Shown here one piece after another: positions 33,883 through 44,940 of a stretch of DNA of 64,000 nt (the stretch's first letter is position 1; every line of letters begins with the position of its first letter). The position numbers and the translations under genes were made by a program. The stretch is from Lagenorhynchus albirostris (lineage: Eukaryota > Chordata > Mammalia > Artiodactyla > Delphinidae). The notes beneath the pieces are model-generated. The model was not told the origin of the DNA, did no database searches, and worked only from the letters and a program-made list of their open reading frames with translations. The stretch covers positions 116,159,922-116,223,921 of the forward strand of contig NC_083098.1 of the NCBI RefSeq assembly GCF_949774975.1, written 5' to 3'.

Positions 33883-34699
33883 GGCTGCATGTATGTGTGT
33901 TTTCTTGGGGTTCTTTTTGCTGGCAACAGTTTCAACTATGCACTCGTTTCTGTACCCCTGGTTTCCACTAACTGAATATAAATTATCATTTTTGTAACTT
34001 TAGATTATTTTGGGCAGGTCTCAATGCAACTTATGGTTGGAAACTAGAAACTCTTTTGGTACCATTTTTTTTCAAGGGCAAATAATATTGAATTTTTCAA
34101 GGATTCCATTCAACAACCACCTAGGGTCATTGTTAACTGTTATCGATAAGGAAATTTTGGTATCATAAGGTCTCTAGTGGTTTTATTTTTCAACCGTGTA
34201 GCTTCATTCCCCCTTCCTAACGGCACCCAGGTTTTACTTTGGGAAGCTCTCTTTCCCAGTCTGTGAGCACTTAGGGTGAGAAGATAAATCTCGATTCTGC
34301 CCCACTTTCCCTTCAGAGTTGTTTTTCCAGTCTTTACCTCTCAAAACCTGGTACAGTCAAGAATAATATAGGTGACCAAAACTTGATTCATGCAATTCTC
34401 TCTCTCAAGATGTTGAATTTTGTGTGGAGGAACTCAAAGAGAATAAACAGTATTTTTCACTTTGGGGTGGGACATTTTTTATTATCCCACTCCTCTACCC
34501 ATCACTTGTAGACTCTATATCACCTCTTTTGTTTATTCAACATTATTTCCTTCTGCTGTGCTTCAGCTGCAGACAGATGAGATAGTCATACTTCTCACCT
34601 TAAAGCACATTATCACCATGGCCCAAGCACAATTTCTCCCTTGTCCATTTATTCATTCATTCCTTTATCTCTTCATTTTTACCATATAACTTTCTCCTT
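33883..34699. other. No gene recognised
   Basis: Non-coding spacer without a supported repeat or coding feature. Confidence 0.35.
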
Positions 34700-35085
34700 T
34701 CTCCTTCCTCTCATAAACAACCATTCTAATGTGTATAACGTATACCTTTCTGGTTAGATGAATACTAACAAAATGTATTGTTGGTTTATGTGCATGTGTT
34801 TTTAATTTACATAAATCGAATGATTATATACATATATAATGTATATATTTGTGATTTTTACATTGTCTTTACTCAGAATTATTTTTAATATCTATCCATG
34901 TAATTATGTGAACATCTAAGCTGATGCTTTTGATATCAATAATGACATCCACTACATTTTTTCCATCCACTCTCTTAGAGATAAACACCCAAGTTGCCTT
35001 CACCTTCCTGCTTCCATAATAAAATTGAAATAAACATTCTTACGGGCCTGGGTTCTTTAGAACACGTACTATGTAGGCATATATT
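34700..35085 (-). repeat. Old L1M-like fragment (probable)
   Basis: The stretch 'ttactcagaattatttttaa ... atccatgtaattatgtgaac' and 'ttgaaataaacattcttacg' resembles reverse-strand L1M or a related old repeat. It is diverged and has no surviving frame. Confidence 0.35.
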
Positions 35086-35089
35086 TTAT

Positions 35090-35260
35090 TTGACAAAGCA
35101 GTAACATGTCAACAAAACTGAGAGCTTACTCTGTGCTAGACAGTTTCAAAAGCTGGGAATAGCAACCAATAAAATAGTCTCTGTCCTCATGAAGTTTACG
35201 TTCTTGAAGAGAAGACAGACAATAAATACGTAACAGGACATGCAAGTGAAGGTAAGGGGT
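35090..35260 (+). repeat. L2 LINE fragment
   Basis: 'gagcttactctgtgctagac ... gtcctcatgaagtttacgtt' matches the L2 3' pattern of 'tactgtgtgccaggcactg ... catggagcttacattct'. Confidence 0.6.
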
Positions 35261-35969
35261 TGAGAGTAGTATATACAACTACACACAAAGTCTAGCATTC
35301 ATACTAGAAGTTAGGTTAAAAACATAAATTTGAGATCCGGCCATGAAACTGTATAAAGTCACTTAGAAAGTTCGTATAGATGAAGAGTTGGTCTGGGGAT
35401 GAGCTCTGATGCACTTTAATATTTAGAGATTAAAAACATTAGATAAGAAGCCAACAAAGGAAACCAAAATGAACTTCAGGTAAGACAGGAGGAGAACCAA
35501 AAAGAAGCAGTGTCCCAAAACAGTATTTCCCACAAAAATGATACAGTGTCATGTTGCTGATTGGTCAAATGACATAAGACTGAGATTAGTTTTGAATTTA
35601 AAAATGTGGTGGTCATGGTGATGTTGATAATATGGATATAGTTGTACTCAAACAGTGGAATGGGTTTATGAGAGAATTAAAGATGACTTGGAGACTGGCT
35701 TCTTTTCAACGTCATTTTGAAGAAACTTGCTATGAAGTGCAAAAGAGAAACGGGGTCATGGCTGGAGGAGGATAAGTGAAGAGAATTTTTATAAGATGGA
35801 AGATATTACAGGATGATTTTAGGCTTCTGTGAATATCAAGTCAGGCTAGTGGAAAGATTAAAAATTATGATGCAGGAACAAGAGAATTCCTGAAGTGTTA
35901 TCCTTAAATTGGTGAGAGGGGATGAGGTTTAGAATACAAGTGGAACACCAACACAAATAATTACACTAT
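35261..35969. other. No gene recognised
   Basis: Purine-leaning non-coding DNA with no recognised feature. It could be the continuation of the L2-like sequence. Confidence 0.35.
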
Positions 35970-35973
35970 GGGA

Positions 35974-36083
35974 ATGCTACCTTTAATATTAAAGGTAGTA
36001 ATGCTACCTTTAATACCTTTAATGCTACCTTTAATGCTACCTTTAATATGCTACCTTTAAAGTGTACTAAAAAAGTACACTTT
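35974..36083. repeat. Palindrome and short direct-repeat cluster
   Basis: A perfect 22-bp palindrome (two 11-nt arms, 35977-35987 'ctacctttaat' and 35988-35998 'attaaaggtag') is followed by four further direct copies or part-copies of 'tgctaccttta' up to 36060. Then comes a hairpin with 9-bp arms, 'aaagtgtac' (36059-36067) and 'gtacacttt' (36075-36083), with a 7-base loop. No gene or terminator context is present. Confidence 0.9.
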
Positions 36084-37179
36084 TCTCCAGTTCATAAAAC
36101 TGAAAGATACTGTGGTAAAGAATGAACACAGAAATTATTCAGGCTTTCAGTGTCTATAAAAAAAATCCCACCAAGGTCTCCTCACTGCTCATCCTGTGTT
36201 ACATACAAATCAGGATGATGATTTATATGTCTTTTGTATTACCGTTGTCATGTAGTAAACAGCCAGGGAGTACTTTGTATTTTATCAGTATCTATTTTGA
36301 GAATTCCCTTTAAAAGTAAAGAACTTTACTTTTTTTTTTTTACTTTTTTTTTAAAAGTAAAGATCAGTAACTTGCACCAAACACAAAACTCAACTCCATA
36401 CCAATTAAGACCAGAAGAAAAGACCTGAATCTGTAATATTTCTAGAAGAAAAGTCAGTTTGTACAGTCCTTGACAGATGTGTCCAACTGTGGGTAAATGG
36501 ATTAAAAAAATTAATAAATACTTCAATGGAAAACTATGAAGCCATGCACAAGATGAAATCTGGTCTAGTTCCACAAAATGAGAGACCTAGAGAATAGTAT
36601 GGTCACAAGATAAGTCAGAAGCAGAAGACAGATTGATTTCAACGGTTTGGGGACCATTAAAAAAAGAAAGAAAAAAGTAAATTAAAACTTTCATGAACAA
36701 ATTAAATTACACAAAAACAATTTAACTGATTCAAAGAGCAAAGCAAAACTCTGCATTCCTACAGGGAGGATTCTCAGAGGGAATGCCCCTTGAAAATGAA
36801 GGTTAACAGTGTGATATCAGAAAGAAACTAAGTTTTTTGTTGTTGTTGTTTTCGTTTTGTGGTGAGCACGTGTATGAAAAAGAGAAATTCAAATACAGTG
36901 TTGTTCAAATGAAAACAAAAATGAATACAAGTGGAAAGGATGCTCATGACGTGAAGATGGACAATTCATGCATAGTTACAGGATGGAAAAAAGAACTTGG
37001 GGGCACAGATGTAAGGGGTGGGGGGCAGGGGGGAGGAATTATTGGGGTAAAAATGATGCTAGAAGAATGTGGAACTTTTTTTTTTTTTCTATTTTCTTCA
37101 TCAACTGGCCTCATTTCAACGATCCAGGCTCCTCCACCTTCCGTCTTTGCCTCTCTTAATCTCTCAACAAGCTCTTGGT
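36084..37179. other. No gene recognised; hairpin-forming AT stretch
   Basis: At 36312-36362 the 10-mer 'aaaagtaaag' occurs, then its reverse complement 'ctttactttt' after two bases (36324-36333), then a direct copy (36353-36362). The rest may contain decayed L1 (about 36400-36730). A G-rich patch at 37013-37037 is followed by a T-run at 37076-37089. No exon is supported. Confidence 0.4.
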
Positions 37180-37650
37180 GCTTCCGAATATAAACTGACT
37201 GCACCATATATTTTGTATGCCTTTATGCCTCCCGTGTTTCTACTTACATTGTCCTCTCCAATCAGTCAGCTAGCAAACGTGCACTTATTTTTCAGTACAA
37301 GTCTTAGCTTAAATTTCCCTGACCCACCCAGTAGTTTTGTTGCTATATATATATATATATGTATATATACACATATATATGTATATATACAAATATATGT
37401 GTGTATATATATATACATATATATATATTTTTTAAGATATTATGTGACTCTCACTAGACTGTGGCCACAAAAGTACCTGGGATATTAAACTTATTTGTTG
37501 ATTCCAATTACTTGTCCAATACAAACTATAAGCCAGGCATTCTCCCAGGTATTGGAATACAGCCATTCACCAAAGACCCTGCTTTTAAGGCGCTTACACT
37601 CTGGTGGCTTGCATAGAAAACAAGTCTTTAATGAAGCACCATTCCACTTT
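37180..37650 (+). repeat. L2 LINE 3' fragment split by AT microsatellite
   Basis: L2-like text ('gcctcccgtgtttctactta', 'gacccacccagtag') precedes an AT/ATAC array at about 37344-37432. L2-like text resumes ('ctagactgtggccacaaaag', 'aagccaggcattctcccagg'). The array seems to have grown inside the old L2. Confidence 0.5.
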
Positions 37651-38532
37651 AGTGATGTGTCAACTTTAGAATTAACATTTGCTTATGGTCAGTTTCATTT
37701 TACCCTCTATGGCCAAGATATAATATAACATTAAAAATCAAGTATGCTTTTTTGGTTTGGCTGTCCTCTTAATTGTTTTCTTTTGCTTGTTTGTTTTTGC
37801 TACATAACCTAATCATAAACAATAAATTTTGTAATTTTATGCCTCAAAGAATTATGACTTTTGGAAATGTGGGTTTTGCAAGCTGAAACCCTAGTATTAA
37901 AAAAGCACTTTATTTTGAGTTTTCTCTACTTCAGGTTGCTATGCATTTCTAAACCTGCCATTAAATTGACAATGGAAATTTTAGGAAAGCACATATTTCT
38001 TAGGCTAGCTGAAAATGAAAATGGACACATCTGGGTGCTGGTTGCTCCATCGTATTTTTTGTCTGCAGGGATCTGGACTTGTGGATAAGTTTGTTCATTT
38101 TAATTAGATTCATTACCCTTTCCAACGCTGATTTGTCATTTACTGGTAGCCATTAATATTTGTCAGGTAACTGTCAAATCTCAAAATTTGCATATAGGTT
38201 CCCCTACCCTAAAAACAATGTACTTTTTGCTATCAAGATTACTTAAAACAGACACAAGTCCACCCAACAGTAATCCATAACAACAAAGAAGGAAAATCTC
38301 ACACCATCCCATTCTAAGTTACTGGAGTCACTAACTCTATATCTCATTTTTGGAAGGCTATCCGAGATGCAAATTTGTTTTCCACTACCTGACATGGGTT
38401 TAAGAAGTTAATGGAACCATCTTCAATATAGTTTACCTAATTTAAAATATTGGCTGCACACTGGCTCCAATTTATTCCCTGAGCCCAGGGAAGATTTGAG
38501 TGGAAACTTTGGAACTATTAGTAAAGAAATGC
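37651..38532. other. No gene recognised
   Basis: Non-coding spacer. A 75-codon frame at 37861-38088 has no recognisable domain. Confidence 0.35.
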
Positions 38533-38764
38533 GGGCTTCCCTGGTGGCGCAGTGGTTAAGAATCTGCCTGCCAATGCAGGGGACACGGGTTGGAGCCCTG
38601 GTCTGGGAAGATCCCACATGCCACGGAGCAACTAAGCCCATGTGCCACAACTATTGAGCCCGCGTGCTGCAACGACTGAAGCCCGCGTGCCTAGAGCCTG
38701 TGCTCCACAACAAAAGAAGCCACCGCAATGAGAAGCCCGCGCACTGCAACGAAGAGTAGCCCCC
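38533..38764 (+). mobile_element. CHRL/CHR-1-type SINE with rearranged 3' end
   Basis: The head 'gggcttccctggtggcgcag' and body 'gcaacgaagagtagcccc' are those of the longer cetacean tRNA SINE. It lacks the expected end and poly-A tail. At 38748-38760 'aacgaagagtagc' is followed, after four C, by its exact reverse complement at 38765-38777. No target-site duplication was found. The copy is truncated and joined to a fold-back sequence. Confidence 0.88.
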
Positions 38765-38780
38765 GCTACTCTTCGTTCCA

Positions 38781-38900
38781 GTAGCCCCCTGGAACCTATC
38801 CAGGTAACCAAGCACCCAGACTGAGAAGCAGAACATTCTCAACATCCCAGAGCCACTCACCTGCTTCCTCATGATAGCCTGATATCCTAACGTCTAACAG
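38781..38900. repeat. Old unassigned repeat fragment (L1M-like)
   Basis: The text 'aagcacccagactgagaagc agaacattctcaacatccca' read in two parts resembles an old L1M-type phrase. Orientation and limits are uncertain. Confidence 0.3.
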
Positions 38901-41900
38901 CAGAGATTAGTTCTGCCTGGTTTTGTAGCATAGAAACTTTTTTCATATGTAAATATAATAAAGTATCATCATTCGTTACCTTCAAGCAAAACTGGATGTA
39001 GTATCTCAATTGCCTTTTAATAACTGGAACAAGTAGGAACTAAGTAAATCAATATACCTACTTTCCAGGAAATCCTGAAATTCTTCCGAACATTTGATTT
39101 CTAGGGCTACCCTGTGTGATTTTCTTCACTTATTAAGACATACATAACTGATGTTTGTTTGCTTCCACTTCACAGACTTAGTCTTTCTGAGAATCAAATA
39201 CTCTCAGGCTTCTATTGTGAATGATTAACTTCTGAACCACTCATAAGCTGTTGGTAATGATAACCAACGTCTCAGGAACTGGAGCTAAAATGAAATATAC
39301 CTGCAATATACTATTGGAGATGGTGGGGAGAGGTCTGTTTCTTTTTCTCTCTCCAGCTGCTTTGCTTTCCACCTTTCTTCTCAGCATCAGCACCAGCATC
39401 AGTTTTCTCCTGTTCTGTTTCCCTGTTGGGATCCAGTCAGGCTTCGTCATTTCCTGCCAACACAGCAGTCTACCCTATACCTTGTAATCAGCTGCTCCAC
39501 TGTGACTCCTCCTTTGCTCTTTATCTCAGGCTCAGGAGAACTTTGGGTTGGAAAACCATGGTTCATTTCCATACTTTTTCTCTCATTTCCCTTCCCCTTT
39601 CACATAGCCCCGAATGAATGTTAATAATGACATTTTCTTACTTAGAGATGTTTAGATATGGAAAGTGAACTTCTCTTCTTTGCCTGAATCAGAAACAAGA
39701 ACAAGAAGACTTGTGGAAACTGAAAGTTGCCCACTTTCATAAAGTGGTCCTAAAAGCTGTCTTTGGAGAGCTGATAGGTTGTCATTTTCTCAAAAGGTGT
39801 GTTATCTTTTGTAATAAATATTGTTTAGTAAAAATACTACAGCTTAAGCTCACCTGATAAGAGTGTCACAAAATGTGTCATAAGTTCATCACTGCTAATG
39901 ATATGGAGTCATACAATTGTAATTTAAATTAATTGAATTGATAATTAATTTACTTAATTAATAATAAATAATTTAAATTTATTATAATTTTTAAATGTTT
40001 GCCCTTTGCACAGCCCCAAGTTCCTTTCCCATTGTATATTATGTTGTGATAAGAAGGAAAGGGGACCCATTCAAACACAATACATTTGGTACTGTGCCCA
40101 TCTAAATCCAGGATACTGGTTGCAAATTAAATCTGAAAAGATACTATAATTAAATCATTTTATGAACCTCCCCACCCCCACCAAGTACTGTTAGAAAAGT
40201 AACTCAACATTCCCTACTGACACTGGCAGTACAGGGTAAAACAGATAGAAGAGTTTATAAACTGGGTCAATTATTATTAAATATCAACACAATATCATTA
40301 TTAATAAATAAATAACACTATAACTCTTATTCTTCTCATGAGTATCATTTAACTAGTAGAAAATATTTGTAGGGTTACATGCAACCATATTACTTAAAAC
40401 TAAAATGTGGTCTATGAAATGACATGTAAGAATTCCAAACTGAACCTGGTTTAAGATTCACATCGACGTCTACTGGGGATGAAAACATGCATTTTCTTCC
40501 TGCAGTTCACTAAATTAGAGAAGTTTGTATTCTGGGCAATTTCAGAATCATAGAAACCTAACACTAACATTTCTGGATACTGTCATCAACAATTCACAAG
40601 AAAAATAAAACCAGGAACTCCATTGATTGAACAATAGCTATGTATATTCCTACAGAACCTATCTAAATAATCTTCCATGATTGGAAGATGTCCTATATAA
40701 ATAAAATCTTTCTGGAGAAAAACATTAAATAAATTTCCATTGCAATCGCTGGCAATACAATCTGTCATGTGCTGGTTTTAAATTAAATTCAAAGGTATTC
40801 CTAGCTGTCCTAGGGACTTCATTGTTTAAAAACAGTAATCACTTCAACAGAAATCAAATCCATTCTAGGAAGTTCACTCTAACTCTCATTCTTTAGCTGT
40901 TGGCCAAATATTTTCCAATTTTAATGTTTAGATTGCTAAAAAAACTAGTTGTCTGGTTTATAGAGATATTTCTCCATTTTCTTGGTCTGGCATCCAGGGC
41001 ATCAACTCTAAGTTAATGACAGTTTTACTTCACTGCAAAGTGCTATGAACCATGTGAAAATTTCAGAAATTCTCACTGTCTTGACTATAACAAAGATATA
41101 TGCTATGTTGAGAGCATGCAACTCCACTGGTCAAAAGAAATATAGTAGAGTCAATCTATTAGTTTATTATTTATTTAGCAGAAATATTTGGCAGCCCATC
41201 ATAATGCCCCAGACTAGAATAAATTAACTTACCAAGCCAGTTTCTAAGTTATCTACAATATGTGAAGCTCTTCATGAGGTACTAGAGTGAAACACAAGGA
41301 TGAATAAGACATGATTATTTTCCACTAGTAGTTCATAATCTGTCCTTGGCAGATGATGGGATGTACAGATTACTAAAGTAATTTTTTTCAAGAAACTTTT
41401 TAGTTTAACAATAATCTGAGCAGCTGAGTAAATACAGATTTTATTGCCACTTTTAGACAAAACATGTGTACCAAGAAAACAATAATGAGCATTTTCATTT
41501 CCTGATCTACTCAATACTGATTTATTGAAACAAAGAAATATGGAATAAAAGCAAATGGAAAGTTAGTCAGTGTTTACTGTATGCCTACTATAGATAAATC
41601 TCAGAAAAAGTACCTTTAATAGGAAATAAAGATGTGAAGGAAAAAAAAAAGAAAAATGAGAAATGAATAGGAAAGGAAATGAGGTCAAAGGGTAACACTG
41701 GCTTCAAGATTAAGAATCACAGAATTCACTGAAACCCATGGAACTAAAAGTGAAATATACTTGCTGAACTAGATATTATTATTACTATATTATTTTTATT
41801 ATGTAAGAGAATGAGAAAATAAATATCCAAACTCAGGGAAGGCTAAGTGGACAGAATACAATTAAGAGCTATTTGGGTTGAGGGAGAGTGGAGGAAAAAG

Positions 41901-43139
41901 AGGAATAGTTGAGTCTTAGGAAACATAATTAAATGTGAGAAGTGTAGAACAGCAACTATGGTTTTGTTGGACAATATGCTATAATATTTGAAGAATATAC
42001 CAACTCATGAAAAATAAACACAAATCACAGCAAAAGAAAGTTACCATTTATAGAGCAATACATAGTGTCTCAGTTGTGCATTGAGTATATTTTCCTTATT
42101 AATGAAAAACTTTAAGATATGAAATAAGTGAAACCATTTGAGGAGTGGTGTAAAAGCAATGGTTTCACATTCAAATATCTATCAAATATATTATATGTCA
42201 GAGAAACTTTCTCATCAGAACACTGCTCATTCACAAGATGTTTGAAAAAACAGAACAGCACCAAAATGCAGTTGGCCCACTGCTCATTTTTTTTCATAGT
42301 TTATCTGAATTGAGGTTTGAAACAAGACTGAATTTATGATTCATACACACAAAAAAGTACTTTTCAAGGTGCATCCACTCCTCTCCAAAGTATTCCAATG
42401 CAAGATGCAGAACATTTCTGAGGGATTACACAACTGGTTCACAGCCAAATATCATAGGACTTCCGCCACCCCAGGCAATAATCTTCTTGAAATGAACATC
42501 CTGGAATAACTAATTACTCTTATACATTTTGTGGTTGCAAAACTTAAAAAAAAATCAAGGCAAAAGTTCACTTGTATGTGCTTACTTGGACTAATGGAAC
42601 AGTTCTGACCTCACTGGCCACCGATCAAGAAGAACCAAATATGTCAAGCATCTTAGAGCAACCACACAATTCACATAACAATGGCATAAATATCATAAAC
42701 TGATGTTGAATGAGGAAACATGTTGGCATGTGTCATAAAGTATTTGAACCACAATAAATATCTTCAAAACTAATGTGTATTGCCTTGCTTAACCAAACTC
42801 AGATTCTCATTTATTTGACATTTAGAGACACAAAATTCAAATGCAATATAGTCCCCAAACATAAGCTGCTTCTGTGGTAGAGCAGATATAAAAGTTACAA
42901 AACACCCAGGTTTTTCTTTCCTTTTTTAAAGCTAATGAGTATTCTCTTTAAATGTATTAGATCTACAAAGATTTAAAATAGGCAACTTTTATCCACATAC
43001 ATGAGTCCAATTAAGCTGGTAGTAAATGATGAGATAGCCCAAACACAGAATTTCATTTTACATTTATGTTAAGCATTAGGTCTGATTAGAAGTCATAAAT
43101 AGTATGACTTTTATTCATAAATAGTAAAACCTTTCTCTT
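38901..43139. other. No gene recognised; AT-rich non-coding DNA
   Basis: About 4.2 kb without a supported gene or young mobile element. A nearly pure AT stretch lies at 39918-39995, and a weak L2-like phrase near 41575-41600. Frames of 60-80 codons are scattered on both strands without motifs. Confidence 0.4.
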
Positions 43140-43214
43140 ACATATACACAGACATATACATGGATATATACACACATATATATACATATATATACTATAT
43201 ATACACATACACGT
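43140..43214 (+). repeat. (ATAC/ATAT)n simple repeat
   Basis: Imperfect 'atatacacac' and 'atatatatac' units. Confidence 0.9.
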
Positions 43215-43253
43215 TCTTACATAAAAGAGTTGTTTAAATAATGGGAAGCTAGT

Positions 43254-43609
43254 GGGTTTTTTTTTTTATAAATTTATTTATTTTTGGCTGCTTTGGGTCT
43301 TCATTGCTGCACGTGGGCTTTTCTCTAGTTGCAAAGAGCGGGGGTTACTCTTTGTAGTGGTGAGCAGCATTCTCATGCAGGTACCTACTCTTGTTGTGGA
43401 GCACGGGCTCTAGGTGTGTGGGCTTCAGTAGTTGCGGCACGGGGGCTCAGTAGTTGTGGCTCGTGGGCTCTAGATCGCAGGCTCTAGTAGTTGTGGTGCA
43501 TGGGCTTAGTTGCTCCGCGGCATGTGGGATCTTCCCGGACCAGGGCTTGAATCCATGTCCCCTGCATTGGCAGGCGGATTCTTAACCACTGCACCACCAG
43601 GGAAGTCCT
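43254..43609 (-). mobile_element. CHRL/CHR-1-type long tRNA-derived SINE
   Basis: A reverse-strand SINE of about 355 bp, from a T-rich tail to 'accaccagggaagtcct'. Perfect target-site duplications 'gggaagctagt' flank it at 43243-43253 and 43610-43620. Confidence 0.93.
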
Positions 43610-43839
43610 GGGAAGCTAGTTTTAATGAGTAATTTTAAATGTTTGAGCTAGGAAACCCTTCAGAAGAAGAGTATAATATGCTGAATTAAGTAATATTATA
43701 TTTTACATAATTATTCAAAAATTCTGAAAAGTCAGTGGAAAGATTTCACTTCATCAAAGAGACCTAAAGCCAATGCTTCTGTGAAGTGCATTAAAGCAAT
43801 ATTTTAACTTATTTCTGTGATAGCCAGTCTGCTAGAATT

Positions 43840-44104
43840 ACAAAATAATAACAAACATTTTTGATACTCTGCATTATTCTAACTGCTTCACAACTATTAA
43901 TTTATCAATTAATTTAATCTTCACAACAAATTTGTGAGGTAGGTACTGTTATTATCACCTTCATTCCATGGACAAGAAAACTGGTGCAAAAATGTTAAGA
44001 AACACGCCCAAGATCAATGAACTAGTAAATGTCAGATGTGAGTTTTGAACTAAGGAAGTCTGGAAACAGAGTCTGTGATCTAAACTACTACCCCACGATA
44101 GCTT
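43840..44104 (+). repeat. MIR SINE
   Basis: 'aatcttcacaacaaatttgt', 'gaggtaggtactgttattat' and 'cccaagatcaatgaactag' follow the MIR body, ending 'aaactactaccccacga'. It lies directly upstream of the Tigger insertion. Confidence 0.75.
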
Positions 44105-44654
44105 CCACAAAATGCTACTACAGTTGACCACTGAACAACACAGTTTGAACTGCATGGGTCCACTTATACACAGAATTTTTCCAATAAACATATTGGAAAT
44201 TTTTTTTGAGATTTGCAACAATTTGAAAAAACTCAAAGACAAACCATGTAGCCTAGAAATATCGAAAAAATTAAAAGGTATGTCCGCGAATGCATAAAAT
44301 ATATGTACATACTACTCTATTTTATCATCCACTACCATAAAACACACAAATTTGTTATAAAAAGTTAATCTTTATCAAAACTTACACATAAACACTAACA
44401 GATGGTACATAATGCCATTTCCAGTTGAGAGAAATGTAAACAAACATAAAGATGTAGTACTAAACCATAACTGCATAAAATTAATTGTAGCACATACTGT
44501 ACTACTGTAATAATTTTGTAGCCACCTCCTATTGCTATTGTGGTGAGCTCAAGTGTTGTATCAGCTGAAAATACCATGTGACAATAATCATCACCTTGTG
44601 AGCAGTCTGTCTCTCCAGTAAATCATGTATCTCAATTAAAAATGATCTCTCATG

Positions 44655-44840
44655 GGCTTCCCTCGTGGCGCAGTGGTTGAGAGTCCGCCTGCCGATGCAG
44701 GGGACACGGGTTCGTGCCCCGGTCTGGGAAGATCCCACATGCCGCAGAGTGGCTGGGCCCGTGAGCCATGGCCGCTAAGCCTGCGCGTCCGGAGCCTGTG
44801 CTCCGCAACGGGAGAGGTCACGACAGTGAGAGGCCCGCGT

Positions 44841-44867
<27 letters not shown>
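44655..44867 (+). mobile_element. Young CHR-2-type SINE inside Tigger
   Basis: A clean CHR-2 copy with a poly-A tail of roughly 28 bases. Duplicated flanks 'aatgatctctcatg' (44641-44654) and 'aatggtctctcatg' (44871-44884) differ at one base. The long unbroken A tail suggests it is among the youngest insertions in the window. Confidence 0.93.
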
Positions 44868-44872
<5 letters not shown>

Positions 44873-44940
44873 TGGTCTCTCATGGTTCTCTAATATTTTT
44901 CCTTGTGTTTAGCACAATACCATACATCTTGGATATCACC

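Noticed and set aside
33744..33975. Arg/Glu repeat protein or Ser/Leu repeat membrane protein
   Set aside because: These are translations of a GT/GA microsatellite on both strands and in several frames. No coding context was found.
35977..36083. Intrinsic terminator or CRISPR-like repeat array
   Set aside because: The context is mammalian nuclear DNA. The repeats are irregular, have no uniform spacers, and lie near no gene.
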